In this document: in pieces, positions 6,515-11,312 of the stretch
How positions within the stretch are numbered: the stretch's first letter is position 1
Layout: each line of letters begins with the position of its first letter
From: Chloroflexota bacterium
GTDB taxonomy: Bacteria; Chloroflexota; Limnocylindria; Limnocylindrales; CSP1-4
Reading direction: 5' to 3'
NCBI GenBank assembly: GCA_021777365.1
Contig: JAJYDP010000107.1
Span: 1 to 11,312, forward strand
DNA length: 11,312 nucleotides
Position numbers and translations under genes: made by a program
Notes under the pieces: generated by a model
What the model saw: only the letters and a program-made list of their open reading frames with translations
The model's database searches: none
What the model was told of the DNA's origin: nothing

Positions 6515-7960
6515 ATGTCCGCACAGTCCGGGGCCGGCGACGGCCACCACCTCAAGTCCGACGCCCTCGGGCTCGGCGACACGATCGTGCTTGCGATGGC
6601 AAGCTCGGGGCCGACCCAGTCGATCGCGGCGAGCCTCGCGGCGATCCTCATCGCGGTGCGCTACGCCGGCTTCCTGCCGATCCTGATCTGCTTCATCCCG
6701 ATGATCGGCATCGCCATCGGCTACCAGCGCCTCAACGCCTGGCAGCCCTCGGCCGGGGCAACCTACTCGTGGGTCGGACGGGCCCTCAACCCTCACGCCG
6801 GCTTCTTCTCGGGCTGGATCATGCTGATGTACTACACGATCGGCACGGTTAGCCTCACCCCGATTCTGGGCTCCTACACCCTCTCCCTCTTCTCGAACGC
6901 GGCGGCCAACAACAAGTACGACGTCGCCCTCGTGGGCTCGATCCTCAACATCGTGGTGCTGGTCGTCGCGGCGGTAGGCATCAAGTTCTCGGCCCGGTTC
7001 CAGTGGGCCTGGGCCGTCTTCGAGTACGCGGTGCTGCTGGGCTTCGCGGTAGCGGCCCTCGCCCTCATCTACTCGGGGCACCTGCAGCACACCGTGCACG
7101 CCGCCACCTCCTGGCTCACCCTCTCGGGTGCCGGGGGCTTCCACGCGCTGATCGCCGGGGTGCTCATCGCGATCTTCCTCTACTCGGGCTGGGACACCGC
7201 GGCCTACGTCGGCGAGGAGGTCAAGGGACGTCGGGCCGGGGCGGCCGCGCTGACGAGCGTGGTCCTGCTCTTCGTCGTCTACGCGGTGGGCGTCCTGACC
7301 CTCCAGGGCGTGGCGCCCAACGGGGCGATGCAGGCCCACGCCGGTAACGTCCTGGCCTTCGTCGGAGACAAGATCGGCGGGGGCTTCTGGGAGAACGTCA
7401 TGATCGTGGCCGTCCTCGGCGGAACCCTCGCGAGCCTGCAGGCGGCCATCGTCTCGGCCTCGCGGATCTCCTACGCCATGGGCCGCGACCGGGTCTTCCC
7501 GAGCTGGTTCGGCCAGGTGTCGGCTCGCTATCGCACGCCGATGAACGCAACGGTGCTGCTCGGGCTCTTGAACGTGGTCTTCCTTTGGGGCTCGACGCTG
7601 GTCGGCTCGATCGGCACGGCGCTGTCGGACGTCGTGTCGACGCTCGGGCTGATGGCCGCGATGTTCTATCTGCTCACCGCGGTGACGGCGATCTGGGCCT
7701 ACCGCCACTCGATCACCTCTAGCGCCAGCAGCCTCCTGCTGGGCGGCGTCCTGCCGGGCCTGGGGGCGGCCTTCATGGCCTTCGTGATCATCTACGAGTT
7801 GGCCACCCACGCGCTCAACGGGGTGGAGATGGCCTTCGGCTTCGGCTTCGCGGCCTTGGGGCTGGTGCTGAGCTTCGTCTCGCGCTCCGTCGGTCGGGCC
7901 CAGTTCTACTTCGACCCCTCGGTCAGCCACGGTGACACCGTCGAGGCCGAGCTGGCCTGA
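6515..7960 (+). CDS. APC-family permease (amino acid/polyamine/organocation transporter)
   Basis: An integral inner-membrane secondary transporter of 481 aa, typical for the APC superfamily. ATG 6515 is preceded by a purine-rich ribosome-binding site. A hydrophilic N-terminus leads into GLGDTIVLAMASSGPTQSIA (TM1, with the broken-helix Gly/Ser-rich stretch of the family). About twelve hydrophobic segments follow, with the conserved block GWDTAAYVGEEVKGRRAG after TM6 and SRISYAMGRDRVFPSWFGQVSARYRTPMNA in the TM8 cytoplasmic loop, both APC hallmarks. The C-terminus is hydrophilic. Such proteins import amino acids or amines by ion or substrate exchange. Divergence from the aminotransferase-kinase-NagB operon, with a shared operator candidate, implies that it brings in the aminated substrate of that pathway. 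The substrate is unknown. The gene is intact. Confidence 0.9.
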   Translation: MSAQSGAGDGHHLKSDALGLGDTIVLAMASSGPTQSIAASLAAILIAVRYAGFLPILICFIPMIGIAIGYQRLNAWQPSAGATYSWVGRALNPHAGFFSGWIMLMYYTIGTVSLTPILGSYTLSLFSNAAANNKYDVALVGSILNIVVLVVAAVGIKFSARFQWAWAVFEYAVLLGFAVAALALIYSGHLQHTVHAATSWLTLSGAGGFHALIAGVLIAIFLYSGWDTAAYVGEEVKGRRAGAAALTSVVLLFVVYAVGVLTLQGVAPNGAMQAHAGNVLAFVGDKIGGGFWENVMIVAVLGGTLASLQAAIVSASRISYAMGRDRVFPSWFGQVSARYRTPMNATVLLGLLNVVFLWGSTLVGSIGTALSDVVSTLGLMAAMFYLLTAVTAIWAYRHSITSSASSLLLGGVLPGLGAAFMAFVIIYELATHALNGVEMAFGFGFAALGLVLSFVSRSVGRAQFYFDPSVSHGDTVEAELA

Positions 7961-7996
7961 GCCGGGCGCCGCGAGAGCGCTGGGGTGGTGTCCGCC

Positions 7997-8986
7997 ATGG
8001 CCCAGTGGACGATTCATGAGATGCGTGCGGCCGACGTCGATGCCGCGCTCGTGGTGTGGGACGAGGCGGGGACCCCCGTCGCCGACTCCGCCTTCAGCGT
8101 GGCCGAGGTGATCCACGCGATCTCCGAGGGCGACCCGGCCGTCCTCGCTGAGGCCGACGGCCGGGTGGTGGGCACGGCCTGCTCGGTCGTCGCGGGGGAC
8201 CGGGCCCGGATCTGCCGGCTGACGATCTCGCCGGCCTGGTGCCACCAGGAGATCGGCTCGGCGACGCGCGTGGCCCTCGAGCAGAACCTCACCGCCACTG
8301 GGGTGAACCGGATGAGCGCCCTGCTGCTCGACGAGGAGATCGGCGAGGAGGCCTCCGCAATCAGGGCTACGCCGGGCCGACAACCCTTCGCTTCCTCGAC
8401 CGGCGCGAGCCCTCCGGCGCGAGCCGGGCCCAGATCGTCCACGAGCTGGGCGGGCGGGTGGTGTCCCCGGCGGTGTGGGCCACCCTCGGGGGAGGAGCCG
8501 CCACAAAGGAGCTGATCGAGCGCAGCCTCATCCTGCCCCTGGCCCACTCCTCGGTCGCCGAGCGCCACGGTCTGCGCCCGCCCAGGGGCAGCCGTCCTCG
8601 TCGGGCCCCCGGGCACCGGCAAGACCTCCCTGGCCCGCGGGGTCGCGGGGCGGCTCGGCTGGCCTTTCATCGAGGTCTTCCCGGCCCAGCTGGGGGCCTC
8701 GCCGGCCGAGATCGCCGCGGGGGTGCGCGCCACCTTCGACCGGCTGCGCGGGGTCGAGCACGCCGTCGTCTTCATGGACGAGGTGGTCGAGATCGCCAGC
8801 CGCCGCCAGGAGCACAACGCCGGCCAGGCGATCACCAACGAGCTCTTGAAGGCGATCCCGGGCTTTCGGGCGATGTCCGGGCGCCTGCTCATATGCGCGA
8901 CCAACAACATCAACCGGCTCGACCCGGTGTTCGTGCGCTCCGGTCGCTTCGAATACCTGATCCCCATCGGCCCACCGGACCTCAAC
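7997..8986 (+). pseudogene. GNAT acetyltransferase-AAA+ ATPase fusion, two frameshifts and 3' truncated
   Basis: Starts at ATG 7997 (GTG 7985/7988 possible), 36 bases after the permease. The first about 120 codons read as a GNAT domain (MAQWTIHEMRAADVDAALVV ... GRVVGTACSVV ... ICRLTISPAW). The acetyl-CoA loop, usually R-x-x-G-x-G, is CHQEIG, with both R and the first G replaced. At about 8360 one A seems lost (GCAATCAG); reading resumes in the next frame as NQGYAGPTTLRFLDRREP, AQIVHELGGRV and ELIERSLILPLAHSSVAERH. At 8584-8588 an extra G (AGGGGC) restores the first frame: AAVLVGPPGTGKTSLARGVA, Walker A 8603-8626; VVFMDE, Walker B 8765-8782; LLICATNN, sensor 1; DPVFVRSGRFEYLIPIGPPD, arginine-finger region. 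Around 8985 it runs into an inverted IS481 fragment, losing the AAA+ lid. As I recall such fusions occur intact in other actinobacteria; function unknown. Confidence 0.82.
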
Positions 8987-9160
8987 TCGTGCCTCGAGGC
9001 CGGCCCGGCCCTCGGCGCGGTAGCAGGCAACCCAGCGGTGGGCGCATTGGCGAGACACGCCCATGGTCCGGGCCACGTGAGACACGGGCATCCCCGCCTC
9101 GACGCGCTGGACGAGCAGTAACCGGCCCCTCGGGGTCAGGCGTGCATTACGGTGCGACAT
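8987..9160 (-). pseudogene. IS481-family transposase, N-terminal fragment
   Basis: ATG 9160-9158 has GAGGAGG upstream. The frame reads MSHRNARLTPRGRLLLVQRV, then PVSHVARTMGVSRQCAHRWV and YRAEGRAGLEAR, about 58 residues. This is the N-terminal helix-turn-helix of IS481-family transposases. After GLEAR the expected SSRPH-type sequence is replaced by antisense of the AAA+ gene, so the catalytic core and IRR are deleted. The fragment points left, opposite to the other IS481 remnant at 2320-2932. It cannot transpose. Confidence 0.88.
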
Positions 9161-9228
9161 GAAGGCCTCCTCGGGTTCGGGATGTTCGCAAGAACCACGG
9201 TCCCCGGAGGCCTTTACCCATGTCAAGG

Positions 9229-9254
9229 TGTCACCAACGTCCTGGCCGGGTACA
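9229..9254 (-). repeat. IS481-type left terminal inverted repeat (IRL)
   Basis: On the minus strand it begins TGTACCCGGCCAGG at 9254 and ends TTGGTGACA at 9229. It differs from the IRR at 2907-2932 at three of 26 positions. The outer flank is CCTAGG (9255-9260), an NCTAGN target, and CTAG there contains the stop codon of the GntR gene. The transposase start follows 69 bases further in, as expected for a genuine left end. Confidence 0.85.
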
Positions 9255-9255
9255 C

Positions 9256-9981
9256 CTAGGGGCGCAGCGGGTCGGCAGTCGGGCTCGAGGAGAGGCGGAA
9301 GGAGAACTGCGAGGGCACGAAGACCATCTGGAAGGAGTCGAAGGCCGTCCCGTTGGCGGTGGAGGACACTCCGGTGATCTCGATGATGAAGGCCCCCGGC
9401 GACAGGTGGAGGTCACGGGCCTCCAGGGCGCTGGCCGGGCGCGCGATGAGGGTCTGCTCCTCGGTCGATTCGCTCAGCGCGTAGCGCGTGGCCAGCACCT
9501 CGTAGAGCGAGTCGGCCTCGGCGAAGTGCGCATCGAGGTCGGGGGCGAGGATGCGCGGGATCACCGCGACCTCGCGCACCGCCGGCACCTGCTCGACGAG
9601 GCGCACCCGCACTACCCGCCAGGTCACCGACCCGAGCGGGACCGCCAGGGCCGCGGCGCTGGCTTCGTCGGCGGGCTCCTCAGCCAGTGAGAGCAGGCGG
9701 GTCTCAAGCCAGACCCCCTGGTCGGCCAGGGTCTCACGCAGGCCGCCGAGGATCGTCGAGGCGGCCTCGATGCGGGTGGAGCGCACGAAGGTGCCCTTTC
9801 CTTGGACCCGCGTGAGGACCCCGGCCGCGCTCAGCTCTCCCATCGCCCGGCGCACGGTCATCAGCGAGACCCCGCAGGTCGCAGCGATCTCGGTCTCGCT
9901 GGGCAGCCGGTCGCCGGGCTGGAGGCCCTGGTCGGCAATGAGCCGGCGCACGTACTCGATCGTCTTCTCGTAGAGGGTCAT
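9256..9981 (-). CDS. GntR-family transcriptional regulator, HutC type (wHTH + UTRA)
   Basis: A 241-aa cytoplasmic DNA-binding regulator starting at ATG 9981-9979 (MTLYEKTIEYVRRLIADQGL); the ribosome-binding site is weak. Residues 1-66 form the GntR winged helix-turn-helix: LQPGDRLPSETEIAATCGVS, MTVRRAMGELSAAGVLTRVQ, GKGTFV. The rest fits the UTRA effector domain, with SVTWRVVRVRLVEQVPAVRE (the typical conserved strand and R-x-R region), a central DSLYEVLATRYAL helix, and AFDSFQMVFVPSQFSFRLS near the end. HutC-type members bind small metabolites such as amino acids, sugars or phosphosugars. It probably controls the divergent aminotransferase operon and permease through the palindrome at 6451-6470 (inference). 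The terminal TAG lies in CCTAGG, so the IS481 insertion kept the stop and coding sequence complete. Confidence 0.88.
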   Translation of the reverse strand: MTLYEKTIEYVRRLIADQGLQPGDRLPSETEIAATCGVSLMTVRRAMGELSAAGVLTRVQGKGTFVRSTRIEAASTILGGLRETLADQGVWLETRLLSLAEEPADEASAAALAVPLGSVTWRVVRVRLVEQVPAVREVAVIPRILAPDLDAHFAEADSLYEVLATRYALSESTEEQTLIARPASALEARDLHLSPGAFIIEITGVSSTANGTAFDSFQMVFVPSQFSFRLSSSPTADPLRP

Positions 9982-10027
9982 GGTCTCGCTCGGGGCCCCT
10001 CGGCCCCCTCGGCCCACCCTAGGGCAC
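9982..10027. promoter_or_regulatory. Upstream region of the GntR gene
   Basis: A very GC-rich 46-base gap between the GntR start and the stop of the upstream minus-strand gene fragment. It holds a CCTAGG at 10018-10023 identical to the target type of IS481 but unoccupied. No operator like the 6451-6470 palindrome is visible, so autoregulation by that site type is not supported. Confidence 0.35.
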
Positions 10028-10240
10028 TCACGGCGTGAAGACCCTCGAGTAGGGGTAGCTGTCGCGCTGGACCATGACGACCTCTCCCTCGGGCGCCGGG
10101 CCGGCGCGCAGCCGCTCGGGCGCGTCGGGCGCGCCCACCCGCCAGGTCCCCTCGCCGAGATCCGACATCGGCTGCTCCTGGGTGGGCGCCTCGACGTCGT
10201 CGCCGGCCAGGTCGTGGAGACCGAGAGCACGGACCCCGAC
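10028..10240 (-). pseudogene. C-terminal fragment of an unrecognised protein
   Basis: Reading minus, a frame ending in TGA at 10030-10028 gives ALGLHDLAGDDVEAPTQ, then SDLGEGTWRVGAPDAPERL, then GEVVMVQRDSYPYSRVFTP. It has balanced, protein-like composition and no stop back to at least 10260, where HsdR-like sequence on the other strand takes over. It has no start of its own and I cannot place it in a family. It probably was the gene upstream of, and co-directional with, the GntR gene, cut when the HsdR fragment arrived. The exact left boundary of the homology is unknown. An accidental frame in GC-rich DNA is the alternative. Confidence 0.4.
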
Positions 10241-10917
10241 GGCGAAGACCGCGACGAGGCTCTTGACTTAGCCCTCAAGCAGCTGGTCAACGACTCAATC
10301 GCTGTGGACGGCGTCATCGACGTGTTTGGCGACCTGGGCCTTCCGAACCCCGAGCTCAGCGTCCTCTCGCCGGAATCCCTCGAGAGGATGAAGAAGGGCG
10401 AGCAGACCAACCTCGAGTTCGAGATGATGAAGAAGATCCTGAAGGACAAACTCAAGGCCCTTCGCACAACCAGCATCGTGGAGTCCCGCCGTTTCTCCGA
10501 GATGCTCGACGCCTCCATCCTGGCGCTACAGAGCCACGCCATATCGACCGCACAGGTCATCCAGCAGCTTGTCGAGTTGGCTGAAGAGATGAACATCCGC
10601 GCCGCCCGGGGAGACGAACTCGGCCTGGCCCCTGTTGAGATTGCCCTCTACGACGCCATTACCCAGAACGGTTCAGCGGTGCACGAGATGGGTGCGTGAA
10701 GCTTCGCCAACTTACCCACGAGCTGGTCGAGATCGTGGAGAAGAACACCAAGCTGGACTGGACAAAGAAGGCGACGGTGCGCGCCTCGGTGCGCGTTGCG
10801 GTCAAGTGCCTCATGAAGCGCTACAAGTACCCACCGGACCGCCAGGAGTCGGCGGTGTCGCTTGTCGTCGAGCAGGCTGAGCTGTTCGCATTCGAATCTG
10901 TGAGCGGTCATGTCTAG
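10241..10917 (+). pseudogene. hsdR: Type I restriction enzyme HsdR, C-terminal remnant (frameshifted)
   Basis: From about 10250 the plus frame reads EALDLALKQLVNDSIAVDGV, then GLPNPELSVLSPESLERMKK, SIVESRRFSEMLDASI, STAQVIQQLVELAEEMN and APVEIALYDAITQNGSAVHE. This follows the C-terminal helical part of EcoR124-type HsdR. After HEMG the frame stops at TGA 10697-10699, but the next frame continues as KLRQLTHELVEIVEKNTKLD, WTKKATVRASVRVAVKCLMK and YPPDRQESAVSLVVEQAELF to TAG 10915-10917; one missing base near 10694 explains it. HsdR is the translocase/nuclease subunit of type I restriction complexes and is usually about 1000 aa, so helicase and nuclease domains are absent. GC is visibly lower and codons such as TTA appear, unlike the neighbouring genes, which suggests a transferred segment. 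Confidence 0.87.
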
Positions 10918-11312
10918 AGGAGAGGTATTGCGTTCACGCCCCAATTCCAGTAAGTGAGCGGCAATTATCCCCGTAAGACCCCCCGAAGCGGGAGACCGTG
11001 AGGGAATCCGCCGGCGAGAGATCACACCGAAGGGGTCATACGGGAATTGACGTTGCGCCTGATAAACGCCAATAACGGTGCTGATGTTCGACGTCATCGG
11101 CCACACGATGCGAGGCGAGATCTCACACGGCGTCTCGGGCCAGAGCGTCGTGCAATCGCTCGGATTTCCACGGGTCGAGGTGTCCAGGACCGTGCTCAAT
11201 TCCCGTAACGCACCGACCGGACTTACTGAGATGATAGGCACACGAGAGTGGTGGATAGTGCCGTTGAATAGGGAAAACGGGTGCGGAAGCGCGAATCGGT
11301 CGTGTTACTACG
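10918..11312. other. Gene-poor right end with iterated motif; possible mobile-element edge
   Basis: No recognisable gene in these 395 bases. Composition is less GC-rich than the central block. It contains at least four versions of a CAATT(..)CC-GTA motif in both orientations (separate entry) and a possible stem: CACGATGC 11104-11111 with GCGTCGTG 11145-11152 (one G-T pair). A plus-strand frame from ATG 11084 stays open to the window end (76 codons), without a good ribosome-binding site or familiar motifs. Confidence 0.4.
10942..11207. repeat. Cluster of four related short repeats, direct and inverted
   Basis: Copies seen by eye: CAATTCCAGTAAG at 10942-10954 (+); CAATTATCCCCGTAAGACCCC at 10962-10982 (+), exceeding the core by three bases; reverse complement of CAATTCCCGTATGACCCC at 11032-11049 (-); TCAATTCCCGTA at 11196-11207 (+). 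The last two form a perfect 12-bp inverted repeat 145 bases apart. The second and third can pair CCCGTAAGACCCC with GGGGTCATACGGG at 12 of 13 positions around a 49-base loop. This arrangement resembles transposase or recombinase binding sites near an element end; function is inference. Confidence 0.65.

Noticed and set aside
6473..8506. 677-codon minus-strand open frame opposite the permease and GNAT genes
   Set aside because: Low-complexity R/G/E/H/D-rich translation typical of antisense frames in GC-rich DNA; the plus-strand frame is a clear APC permease.
2933..9260. A functional IS481 composite transposon carrying the catabolic genes
   Set aside because: Both IS copies are truncated, the surviving ends face the same way on the plus strand, and their flanking target sequences differ.
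11039..11207. Retron msr-msd RNA suggested by the 12-bp inverted repeat about 145 bases apart
   Set aside because: No AGC-type branch-point context after the first arm, no convincing msd hairpin and no reverse transcriptase in the window; kept only as one option for the repeat cluster.
10942..11207. CRISPR array
   Set aside because: Repeats are short, imperfect, in mixed orientation and unevenly spaced.
10648..11241. 197-codon minus-strand open frame over the HsdR end and right flank
   Set aside because: It is antisense to clear HsdR sequence for half its length and the rest matches no family I recognise.

Overview
The window is GC-rich DNA (roughly two thirds G+C by eye) with GTG starts, C/G-ending codons and IS481- and IS3-type insertion sequences common in high-GC actinobacteria. 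An actinobacterial chromosome is the best guess; nothing here fixes the genus. The layout suggests an ordinary catabolic locus framed by decaying mobile DNA.

Left flank (1-1552): the N-terminal part of a class I/II PLP aminotransferase runs off the left edge on the minus strand. It is divergent from an intact acyl-CoA thioesterase-like gene starting at GTG 758. From 1553 to 1979 I see no gene. From 1980 to 2932 lie two nested IS remnants: an IS3-family orfA fragment with an amber stop, whose terminus at 2319 abuts the 3' half of an IS481-family transposase with an internal frameshift. The IS481 right inverted repeat ends at 2932, next to the stop codon of the following gene.

Central block (2934-9981): a tight minus-strand operon encodes a glutamate-1-semialdehyde-aminomutase-like class III aminotransferase, an FGGY carbohydrate kinase and a glucosamine-6-phosphate-deaminase-like protein (ATGA overlap between the last two). 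It is divergent from an APC-family permease. The shared promoter region contains an AT-rich perfect inverted repeat that is a good operator candidate. Downstream of the permease is a fused GNAT acetyltransferase-AAA+ ATPase gene, broken by two single-base frameshifts and cut off by the 5' end of a second IS481 element. A GntR/HutC-type regulator follows, and its stop codon lies in the IS481 target site. Together these genes look like a transport-and-catabolism unit for an aminated, possibly sugar-like substrate. The substrate is inference.

Right flank (9982-11312): a C-terminal fragment of an unrecognised minus-strand gene meets a frameshifted C-terminal remnant of a type I restriction HsdR subunit. 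The last 395 bases have no recognisable gene but contain an iterated CAATTCCCGTA-like motif in both orientations, probably the edge of another mobile element or a structured RNA.

The most notable observations are the two IS481 ends sitting in CTAG sequences that double as TAG stop codons, the decayed GNAT-AAA+ fusion protein beside a transporter, and the repeat cluster at the right edge. Several single-base frameshifts in GC- or A-runs could be real decay or sequence error.
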